The notes under the pieces were generated by a model that saw only the letters and a program-made list of their open reading frames with translations, was not told where the DNA came from and did no database searches. Below are positions 1-4,744 of a stretch of 5,932 bases of DNA, piece by piece (within the stretch, counting starts at the first letter, position 1; the number at the start of each line of letters is the position of its first letter). Origin of the DNA: an uncultured Actinomycetes bacterium. Lineage in GTDB: Bacteria; Actinomycetota; Actinomycetes; Nanopelagicales; Nanopelagicaceae. Both the position numbers and the translations under genes were made by a program. The stretch lies in assembly GCA_903845465.1 (NCBI GenBank), contig CAIMXQ010000146.1:1-5932 (forward strand), in the 5' to 3' direction.

Positions 1-617
1 CCATCTTCATTGGCAGCCTTTGACCAAGGAATATTCTTCGCAGTTGGAATATGTCCCTTGATCTGTCCACCTTCTTGCGGAAGGTGAGCAGGAGCTGCAA
101 GCTCTCCTGAAAATTCAGCTGGTGAGCGAACATCAACGATATTCTTTGTACCAATCGCAGCGATTACTTCATCGCGGTAGGCGCGAATTGAGTTATCGCG
201 CTCTTTAGCAACGTAATGAGCAAGTGCGCATGTAGGAACTTCAGTCACAAATGGACGAGCATCTAATTCCCAGCGCTTGCGTCCACCATCGAGCAGGCGA
301 ACATCTGCATGTCCATAGACCTTGAAGTACCAGAATGCGTACGTTGCAAACCAGTTGTTATTGCCACCGTAGAGAACAACTGTTGTGTCGTTTGAAATTC
401 CGCTCTTAGAAAGAAGTGCTTCAAACTTCTCCTTTGAAATAAGGTCGCGGATTAAGCCATCTTGTAGATCTTCGCGCCAGTGGAATGTAATTGCGTTCTC
501 GATATGGCCCTGTGCATACAAAGTTGTGTCTTCGTCAACTTCGACGATAACAACCTTTGGATCATTGAGGTTGGCAGCCACCCAATCAGCTGTAACTAAC
601 GATGTTTCACGTGACAT
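1..617 (-). CDS. cysA2: Thiosulfate sulfurtransferase (rhodanese), CysA2/SseA type, C-terminus cut by window edge
   Basis: The first 205 residues of a tandem-rhodanese sulfurtransferase are visible; these enzymes move sulfane sulfur from thiosulfate (or a similar donor) to cyanide or a thiol acceptor in the cytoplasm. My translation follows mycobacterial CysA2 closely: TADWVAANL near residue 9, VEVDEDT at 26-32, LYGGNNNWFA at 82-91, LLDGGRKRWELD at 108-119, then the linker and second-domain start IVDVRSPAEFSGE at 160-172 and APAHLPQE at 175-182. The family is about 277 residues with the catalytic Cys near 233, so the active site lies past the left edge and cannot be checked. The ATG at 617 directly abuts the TAA of the DUF4395 gene (TAAATG) and has a good Shine-Dalgarno sequence. 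In related actinobacteria a DUF1416 (SseC) gene often follows, which would be off the edge. The family call is secure; the symbol is by resemblance. Confidence 0.93.
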   Translation of the reverse strand, partial: MSRETSLVTADWVAANLNDPKVVIVEVDEDTTLYAQGHIENAITFHWREDLQDGLIRDLISKEKFEALLSKSGISNDTTVVLYGGNNNWFATYAFWYFKVYGHADVRLLDGGRKRWELDARPFVTEVPTCALAHYVAKERDNSIRAYRDEVIAAIGTKNIVDVRSPAEFSGELAAPAHLPQEGGQIKGHIPTAKNIPWSKAANED

Positions 618-1070
618 TTATTTTCTCCTTGTAGTAGTTCGAACGAGTAATAGGTACATCTCACAACCGAGACAGTAATTAAAAGCGGCATTAAGAAATG
701 CGGCAGCCAAGGCAATCGATGTTGCAGCAGCAAAGATCAGACTGCGATCAACGACTGCGCCAAAGATTCCAACGAGTGCAAAAATTAAACCGACTGATTG
801 TGCAAACTTCGGTGGTCGCACATCCTCCGTTGGAGCTTCCTTCTTCAAACGAGGTTTAACCACGTTCTTAAAGAAAAGTCCATACGGGGTGAACTGGGGA
901 CCGAAAGTTGCACCAATCAAGAAGACAAGTCCTTGTGCAACTAATACCCAGATGTTATGAGTTACTAAGGCTGTTGCTAGAACAATCGTTGTGATGCTGG
1001 CCGAGAATCGTGGACCACGCGCATCGATATAAATCTTCTGCACTTCTGGCTTCTCTAAGATTTCGGACAT
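618..1070 (-). CDS. DUF4395 membrane protein with C-terminal CLGC
   Basis: A 150-residue integral membrane protein matching the DUF4395 pattern. It has an N-terminal cytoplasmic-looking stretch with IDARGPRFSAS at 15-25, a long hydrophobic region at about 23-57 (possibly a hairpin), a polar linker with NVVKPRLKKE at 69-78 and EDVRPPKFAQ at 82-91, and two hydrophobic segments at about 92-107 and 111-131. It ends in NAAFNYCLGCEMYLL, with Cys133 and Cys136. The family has no assigned biochemical role that I know of. The conserved CxxC at the end of the last membrane segment, and its place between a membrane-anchored thioredoxin and a sulfurtransferase, suggest a thiol or sulfur relay (inference). 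The ATG at 1070 is 6 nt after a TAATCT -10-like box, so the mRNA may be leaderless. The stop abuts the next start with no gap, implying translational coupling to the sulfurtransferase. Confidence 0.9.
   Translation of the reverse strand: MSEILEKPEVQKIYIDARGPRFSASITTIVLATALVTHNIWVLVAQGLVFLIGATFGPQFTPYGLFFKNVVKPRLKKEAPTEDVRPPKFAQSVGLIFALVGIFGAVVDRSLIFAAATSIALAAAFLNAAFNYCLGCEMYLLLVRTTTRRK
625..630 (-). promoter_or_regulatory. Strong Shine-Dalgarno for the sulfurtransferase
   Basis: The minus strand reads AAGGAG, then 7 nt, then the ATG at 617. The site lies inside the last codons of the DUF4395 gene and fixes the sulfurtransferase start. It shows that this internal operon gene is SD-led, unlike the unit-head genes here. 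Confidence 0.85.
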
Positions 1071-1076
1071 ACCTGA

Positions 1077-1082
1077 AGATTA
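1077..1082 (-). promoter_or_regulatory. Putative -10 box of a leaderless promoter for the DUF4395 gene
   Basis: The minus strand reads TAATCT, TCAGGT, ATG. A TAnnnT box with a 6-nt gap places transcription initiation on the A of the start codon at 1070. No convincing -35 box is visible and no real SD precedes the ATG. The 6-nt spacing is the same as at glnR and the thioredoxin gene, which is the main support. Confidence 0.45.
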
Positions 1083-1107
1083 GAGAGTTACAAATAGATA
1101 TGCGAGT

Positions 1108-1122
1108 TGCGAAGAATTCGCA
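1108..1122. repeat. Perfect inverted repeat TGCGAA-N3-TTCGCA between thioredoxin and DUF4395 genes
   Basis: Two 6-bp arms flank a GAA spacer, just after the thioredoxin stop and 38-52 bp upstream of the DUF4395 start. TGCGA also recurs at 1101-1105. Neither strand has a T-run after it, so it is a poor intrinsic terminator. It could be an operator or a small processing hairpin, and chance is possible. Confidence 0.35.
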
Positions 1123-1126
1123 GAAG

Positions 1127-1540
1127 TTAATTGATTGCAGCCAGCGCTGCTAATACCTGCTCGCGCTTAGGTGTTCCTGCTGCGCGGCCTACTTCAATGC
1201 CATCCTTATTGATAAAGATCGTTGTTGGGGTCGAACGAATATCTAACTGGCGGACTAATTCAAGATGTGACTCGGCATCGATCTGCACATGCTTCACATC
1301 GTTCATGGGGATGACCATCTGAGATAACAACGAATGTGTGGCTCTGCATGGAGTACAAAATGCTGATGAGAACTGCACCATCGTGGCCCGAGTTCCAAGG
1401 GCCTCGCCCAAAACATCAGCGCTTAATCGATGGCCCGGAATAGCTTTATTTGAGCGAATAGCCCCTTGTTTGCGCTTCCACCAGAAGCCATATGCCGATG
1501 CAAGGACCAGCACAACGAGAAGTGGAAGATATGTTTTCAC
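1127..1540 (-). CDS. Membrane-anchored thioredoxin-like protein (ThiX-like)
   Basis: A 137-residue thioredoxin-fold protein counted from the GTG at 1540. An N-terminal hydrophobic anchor (about 3-20, TYLPLLVVLVLASAYGF) is followed by WKRK. The thioredoxin domain follows: VQFSSAFCTPCRATH at 55-69 carries the redox pair Cys62/Cys65, VQIDAE is at 85-90, and IRSTPTTIFI at 101-110 holds the cis-Pro (105). The WKRK after the segment predicts a cytoplasmic domain by the positive-inside rule. It heads the minus-strand sulfur cluster, and M. tuberculosis has a thioredoxin ThiX in the same neighbourhood, so it probably reduces or delivers thiols to the sulfurtransferase/DUF4395 pair (inference). An in-frame TTG at 1558 would add six residues (LCENTR); I prefer GTG because a -10-like GAGAAT lies exactly 6 nt upstream of it, and no SD precedes TTG. 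Confidence 0.88.
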   Translation of the reverse strand: MKTYLPLLVVLVLASAYGFWWKRKQGAIRSNKAIPGHRLSADVLGEALGTRATMVQFSSAFCTPCRATHSLLSQMVIPMNDVKHVQIDAESHLELVRQLDIRSTPTTIFINKDGIEVGRAAGTPKREQVLAALAAIN

Positions 1541-1545
1541 ACGAG

Positions 1546-1551
1546 TATTCT
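1546..1551 (+). promoter_or_regulatory. Putative -10 box of a leaderless glnR promoter
   Basis: TATTCT (4 of 6 matches to TATAAT) is followed by CACACA and then the ATG at 1558, so RNA would begin at or next to the A of the start codon. A weak -35 candidate, TGGAAG, lies at 1523-1528 with a 17-bp spacer, inside the thioredoxin gene. There is no SD before the ATG. Confidence 0.5.
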
Positions 1552-1552
1552 C
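1547..1552 (-). promoter_or_regulatory. Putative -10 box for the thioredoxin gene (minus half of a bidirectional promoter)
   Basis: The minus strand reads GAGAAT (4 of 6 matches to TATAAT), then 6 nt, then the GTG at 1540. It overlaps five of the six bases of the glnR -10 box on the other strand. The -35 region (about 1570-1575, TAGCAA) is weak. Confidence 0.4.
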
Positions 1553-1557
1553 ACACA

Positions 1558-2271
1558 ATGGCCAAGGTGTTGCTACTTACTAATTCGCAAGGAGCAAGTG
1601 CAGAAGTACTCCCTGCCCTTGGCTTGTTGCAACACGCTTGCAAAGTGATGCCACTCGAAGCATCAGTTCTTGTCGATACACCTTTAATGGATGTTGTCTT
1701 CATCGATGCACGTCGCGACTTCCCTACAGCAAAATCACTCACACGACTTCTTGCAACTACCGGAGTCGGCGCACCCATCATTGCAATCACAACCGAAGGC
1801 GGCCTCACTGCATTTACTGCAGATTGGGGCTTTAACGATGTCATCCTCGATTCAGCAGGTCCTGCAGAAGTCGATGCTCGTATTCGCATTGCAGTTGGCG
1901 CACATGCAGCGCACCTTGAATCGCAAGATCCCACATCATCTGAAATCCGCCAAGGTGATGTTGTCATTGATGAAAATACATACACCGCCAAGATCAAGGG
2001 CACATCCCTTGACTTAACATTTAAAGAGTTTGAACTTCTGAAATACCTCGCACAACACCCAGGTCGCGTATTCACACGTGCACAGTTATTGCAAGAAATC
2101 TGGGGCTATGACTACTTCGGTGGTACTCGCACAGTCGACGTACACATCCGTCGCCTTCGTTCAAAGCTCGGCCCAGAATTTGAATCCATCATCGGCACAG
2201 TTCGCAATGTGGGATATCGCTTCACCGTTCAAAACGGTGGCAAGGAAACTAACTCTTACGAACTCGTTTAA
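1558..2271 (+). CDS. glnR: GlnR, OmpR-type orphan response regulator of nitrogen metabolism
   Basis: A 237-residue two-domain regulator. Residues 1-120 form a degenerate receiver domain (KVLLLTNS at 3-10, VVFIDARRD at 46-54, SAGPAEVDARIRI at 99-111). Residues about 131-225 form an OmpR-type winged helix, with the family's LTFKEFELLKYLAQHPGRVF core (153-172) followed by TRAQLLQEIWGYDYFGGTRT (173-192), VDVHIRRLRSKLG (193-205) and IGTVRNVGYRF (212-222). It resembles mycobacterial GlnR along its length. Asp50 matches the single conserved receiver Asp, while the acidic pair and the switch Lys of a true phospho-acceptor site are missing, as is typical of GlnR. It is expected to bind promoters of ammonium-assimilation genes such as glnA and amtB. 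The ATG at 1558 is chosen because homology begins there; in-frame ATGs at 1492 and 1531 would run into the divergent gene. No histidine kinase is adjacent. The downstream mshD-like gene begins 2 nt after the stop. Confidence 0.95.
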   Translation: MAKVLLLTNSQGASAEVLPALGLLQHACKVMPLEASVLVDTPLMDVVFIDARRDFPTAKSLTRLLATTGVGAPIIAITTEGGLTAFTADWGFNDVILDSAGPAEVDARIRIAVGAHAAHLESQDPTSSEIRQGDVVIDENTYTAKIKGTSLDLTFKEFELLKYLAQHPGRVFTRAQLLQEIWGYDYFGGTRTVDVHIRRLRSKLGPEFESIIGTVRNVGYRFTVQNGGKETNSYELV

Positions 2272-2273
2272 CA

Positions 2274-2747
2274 ATGCGCCACATCCTCAAGCTCTACCGT
2301 TCACTTGAAGCACCCATCGCACATATTCCACACAACTATCAATTCATTACCTTTGACCCAGAAATCCACAGCCAAGCCTGGTTAGAGCTCAACAACCTGA
2401 TCTTTGCTACCCACCCCGACCAAGGTAATTGGGCGATGGCAGATCTTGAAAACAGAATGCAAGAACCCTGGTTTGATCCCAAAGGTTTCTTCCTCTGTGT
2501 TCAGGGCGGCAAGATCGCAGGATTCTGTTGGACCAAGATTCATCAAGACTTTGTTAACCAAGATCCCATCGGTGAGTTATACGTAATCGGCGTTGATCCA
2601 TCAGAATCCAGTAAAGGTATTGGTAAAGCAGTCTGCACCGAGGGTTTGATCTACCTTAAGGAAAAGGGCATCAAACAAGCGATGCTGTATGTCGACGACG
2701 ATAACGAAGCGGGCAAAGGTTTATATCAATCGCTTGGCTTCAATTAA
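2274..2747 (+). CDS. mshD: Half-length MshD-like GNAT acetyltransferase (C-terminal domain only, tail truncated)
   Basis: A 157-residue protein equivalent to the linker and catalytic C-terminal GNAT domain of mycothiol synthase, which acetylates Cys-GlcN-Ins in the last step of mycothiol synthesis. Visible landmarks are FATHPDQGNW at 44-53, EPWFDPKGFFL at 64-74, GFCWTKIH at 83-90, ELYVIGVDP at 101-109, the acetyl-CoA loop SSKGIGKA at 112-119, and MLYVDDDNEAGKGLYQSLGF at 137-156. MshD is normally about 300 residues with two GNAT domains. Here the N-terminal domain is absent, and the protein stops one residue after LGF, where relatives carry roughly 15-20 more residues (the final strand). The ATG at 2274 is 2 nt after the glnR stop with no SD, suggesting reinitiation. 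The last four bases overlap the stop of the convergent HEPN gene. It may be a decayed pseudogene, a streamlined working enzyme, or a GNAT with another substrate. Family assignment is strong; function is uncertain. Confidence 0.75.
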   Translation: MRHILKLYRSLEAPIAHIPHNYQFITFDPEIHSQAWLELNNLIFATHPDQGNWAMADLENRMQEPWFDPKGFFLCVQGGKIAGFCWTKIHQDFVNQDPIGELYVIGVDPSESSKGIGKAVCTEGLIYLKEKGIKQAMLYVDDDNEAGKGLYQSLGFN

Positions 2748-3238
2748 CCGCTGGGTTCTTCCATCGCATTAATTAGCCACAGTAATGTAGCAATTTCCTC
2801 TTCATGATCTCCAGCATTTATAAGATTGAAGTGAGCAACGCGATTCCTAATGTTGTTCGCACGTTTCATATTTCGGCAGACAATTTTAAAACTTGCCTTG
2901 GTGGCGGCATTAGGAATACCTAAGAATGCCAAATGAAGTGATGGCACCCAAAGTCCTGCGAAATATTCTCTGCGAAAGAGATGCCGCCAAAATGAGAATG
3001 GGAGGAATGACTCAAAATCTAATCCCCTGCTAGCTATCTTTGCTGCTGCAATCGCTTCCTTGTTCTGCGGCGTGTTAGGGATTAGTTGATGCCACTCTCC
3101 GTAACTATATTTCTGGGCAAAGTCACGCAGAGTAGCAACAATATGTATTCGTAAAAGTAACTCCAATTTTCCCACCAAGAAATAGATTTCTGCGTATCGC
3201 TTTAGATAGAACTCGTACATTTGTGGCCCAAAACTCAT
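2744..3238 (-). CDS. Small HEPN-domain protein, Abi_2-like (candidate abortive-infection RNase)
   Basis: A 164-residue, all-helical-looking protein. KLELLLRIHIVATL (24-37) resembles the first conserved helix of Abi_2/AbiD/F-like proteins. LPFSFWRHLFRREYFAGLW (79-97) matches the family's FGFW...LW block. ANNIRNRVAHFNLI (127-140) contains the HEPN signature R-x4-H (Arg131, Asn132, His136), the RNase active site of this superfamily. It is shorter than typical Abi_2 proteins (often about 300 residues). No antitoxin-like partner, such as a MNT nucleotidyltransferase, lies beside it. Hand-counted GC for 2761-3240 is 42%, below most neighbouring genes. The ATG at 3238 is the furthest upstream usual start; Met7 (3220) is an alternative, and neither has a clear SD. 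Its stop overlaps the stop of the truncated mshD-like gene, suggesting it arrived by insertion. A role in phage defence is inferred from family, not shown. Confidence 0.78.
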   Translation of the reverse strand: MSFGPQMYEFYLKRYAEIYFLVGKLELLLRIHIVATLRDFAQKYSYGEWHQLIPNTPQNKEAIAAAKIASRGLDFESFLPFSFWRHLFRREYFAGLWVPSLHLAFLGIPNAATKASFKIVCRNMKRANNIRNRVAHFNLINAGDHEEEIATLLWLINAMEEPSG

Positions 3239-3371
3239 TGCAGAATCATCTGCAATGGCACCGACAAATTGGCTTCCTATAATTGCAAATGTGGATTAAT
3301 TTCTTTAGACTTTGTACAAGGCCCAAGAGAGATCCCTGGCGAAAGCTATATCGCTTGGGCCAATCAATTTT
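3239..3371. other. Non-coding gap between the HEPN gene and the aminotransferase gene
   Basis: This 133-bp stretch lies between the start of the HEPN gene and the stop of the aminotransferase gene. It contains the candidate HEPN promoter, an 8-bp palindrome TTGTACAA at 3312-3319, and the hairpin/T-run described separately. The plus frame stays open across it, but I recognise no MshD tail or other conserved peptide there. Confidence 0.6.
3245..3250 (-). promoter_or_regulatory. Weak -10-like box for the HEPN gene
   Basis: The minus strand reads GATGAT (4 of 6 matches to TATAAT), then 6 nt, then the ATG at 3238, the same spacing as the other candidate leaderless starts. No -35 box is visible, so this is suggestive only. 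Confidence 0.25.
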
Positions 3372-3373
3372 TT
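3320..3373 (+). terminator. Plus-strand hairpin plus T-run, candidate terminator for glnR-mshD
   Basis: GGCCCAAG (3320-3327) pairs perfectly with CTTGGGCC (3354-3361). Two further pairs follow after a mismatch (3329/3352, 3330/3351), and a small inner stem (3337-3340 with 3345-3348, one G-U pair) is capped by a GAAA tetraloop at 3341-3344. Six T residues follow at 3368-3373, overlapping the aminotransferase stop. The T-run begins 6 nt after the stem, which is further than ideal. The minus strand has no T-run after the stem, so it favours plus-strand transcription. It could also be another structured RNA element. Confidence 0.42.
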
Positions 3374-4730
3374 ATGAGACCAGTTCTGCGCACATTGTTC
3401 TAAATGCCGCAGTGTGGCCATCAACATCTGCCTCTGTTGTGTCGGGGCACATCAAGGCCATGTTGTGAAACGGTGTAATCAAATAACCATCATTTAGAAG
3501 GCGCAAGTGAATGTACTGCTCGAGTTCGAAGTCACCTGAATCAGCTGCTTCCTTACCTGTCGCAGGCTGCTTACCTTTAAAGATGTACTCACCGCGTGCA
3601 CCTAAGCGGTTGCAGTGCCAATCAAGATCAAACTCCTTAATCGCAGCATCGATGCCATCGCACCAGCGATTTCCCAGCGCAATCATTCTTTCGAAGTTTG
3701 CTTCAGTAAGCACTTGCGTCAACGTCGCCTTCATCGCAGCAAGTGACAAGGCATTTCCTGCAAGCGTTCCACCAATGCCACCAAGATCAATGATCTCAAG
3801 TTCCACCAGCTTCTTAATTGCATCTGCAATCTCTTGAGTCATTCCAAATGTTCCCGTTGGAATACCTGCAGCGAGGGCCTTACCAATTGTTAAAAAGTCA
3901 GGCTTGAGACCAAGCGCCTTTGTCATTCCACCAGGACCCACAGAGATTGTGTGGGTCTCATCGATAATTAAGTATGTGCCGTATTTCTTTGCAAGTTCCT
4001 GCACGCCAACCAAATAGCCATCTTGCGGCAAGACAATTCCAATATTGGTCATCGCAGGTTCCATCAAGATTGCTGCAACATCTCCATGAGCAAGTGCCTT
4101 CTCCATCGCAGCTAGATCATTAAATTCAACGACGCGGGTGGTTTCAGCAAGATCAACTGGCGCACCAATATTTCCTTCTCGCTTTACCGTAAAACCTGCA
4201 TCGTCAAGAGTTGCAAAGGTTTCATCAACAGAGCCGTGATAACAACGGTCAATTACAACAATCTTGCTGCGCCCTGTGATCATTCGTGAATAGCGAATCA
4301 CGTGGCGATTGGCATCGGTAGCAGAGACCGTAAATTGCCAGAGCGGCAGACCAAATCGTTCTTTCAATAAGCCAGAGACAATGGTTGCGTCAATGGTTGG
4401 CAACATTGCAGTAATGCCTTTACCTACTTGTTCGCGGATTGCAGCAACAGTTGCATCAGGTGAGTGTCCTGTCATTGATCCGGTATCACCTAAGCAGAAA
4501 TCAACATAGGTATGGCCATCAACATCGGTAAAGCGCGCGCCCTTTGCCTCTTTCACAAAGAGGGGATGCGCACCTGGCCACTTTGCCATCCATGACATCG
4601 GCACACCCTCGTGCATTACTTTCTTAGAATCTTCAAAGGCGGCAGCTGACTTTTTATGGGTATCAAGAAAGCGTTGCTCTTCCTTTGCACGAAGAGTTTT
4701 AAGGTGCTGGCGATTAATCTGAGTGCTCAT
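3372..4730 (-). CDS. Class III PLP-dependent aminotransferase (glutamate-1-semialdehyde aminomutase-like), substrate unknown
   Basis: A full-length 452-residue fold-type I PLP enzyme. Its landmarks in order: GARFTDVDGHTYVDFCLGD at 64-82; SATDANRHVIRYSRMITGR at 136-154, which replaces the usual SGTEA phosphate-binding motif; DRCYHGSVDET at 161-171 with the cofactor-stacking Tyr164; MEPAMTNIGIVLP at 223-235; IIDETHT at 255-261 with Asp257 contacting the pyridine nitrogen; and TIGKALAAGIP at 281-291 with Lys284 as the Schiff-base lysine. It resembles GSA aminomutase but is unlikely to be HemL given SATDA and the sugar-operon context. It is the last gene of an operon behind an aldose epimerase and a PfkB kinase, 14 nt after the epimerase stop, with an SD. 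An amino-sugar, amino-acid or amine substrate is possible; none can be fixed from sequence. Confidence 0.9.
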   Translation of the reverse strand: MSTQINRQHLKTLRAKEEQRFLDTHKKSAAAFEDSKKVMHEGVPMSWMAKWPGAHPLFVKEAKGARFTDVDGHTYVDFCLGDTGSMTGHSPDATVAAIREQVGKGITAMLPTIDATIVSGLLKERFGLPLWQFTVSATDANRHVIRYSRMITGRSKIVVIDRCYHGSVDETFATLDDAGFTVKREGNIGAPVDLAETTRVVEFNDLAAMEKALAHGDVAAILMEPAMTNIGIVLPQDGYLVGVQELAKKYGTYLIIDETHTISVGPGGMTKALGLKPDFLTIGKALAAGIPTGTFGMTQEIADAIKKLVELEIIDLGGIGGTLAGNALSLAAMKATLTQVLTEANFERMIALGNRWCDGIDAAIKEFDLDWHCNRLGARGEYIFKGKQPATGKEAADSGDFELEQYIHLRLLNDGYLITPFHNMALMCPDTTEADVDGHTAAFRTMCAELVS

Positions 4731-4738
4731 ATATGAAA

Positions 4739-4742
4739 TCCT
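4739..4742 (-). promoter_or_regulatory. Shine-Dalgarno for the aminotransferase
   Basis: The minus strand reads AGGA, then 8 nt, then the ATG at 4730, within the 14-nt gap after the epimerase stop. It supports this start and expression as a downstream operon gene. Confidence 0.6.
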
Positions 4743-4744
4743 AT

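Noticed and set aside
385..678. Plus-strand open frame across the start of the sulfurtransferase and the end of the DUF4395 gene
   Set aside because: Both minus-strand genes have strong family matches; the plus-strand peptide resembles nothing and has no SD.
1492..1557. An extended GlnR start at ATG 1492 or 1531
   Set aside because: The added residues have no match to GlnR, overlap the divergent thioredoxin gene, and homology starts at the ATG at 1558.
1551..2075. A long minus-strand open frame (174 codons) opposite glnR
   Set aside because: It lies entirely antisense to a clearly conserved GlnR, is Ser/Arg/Ala-rich without recognisable motifs, and is explained by the codon use of the gene beneath it.
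3221..3468. Plus-strand open frames over the gap and aminotransferase 3' end, considered as a displaced MshD tail
   Set aside because: None of the three frames shows the short tail expected after LGF in MshD, and the frames overlap conserved genes at both ends.
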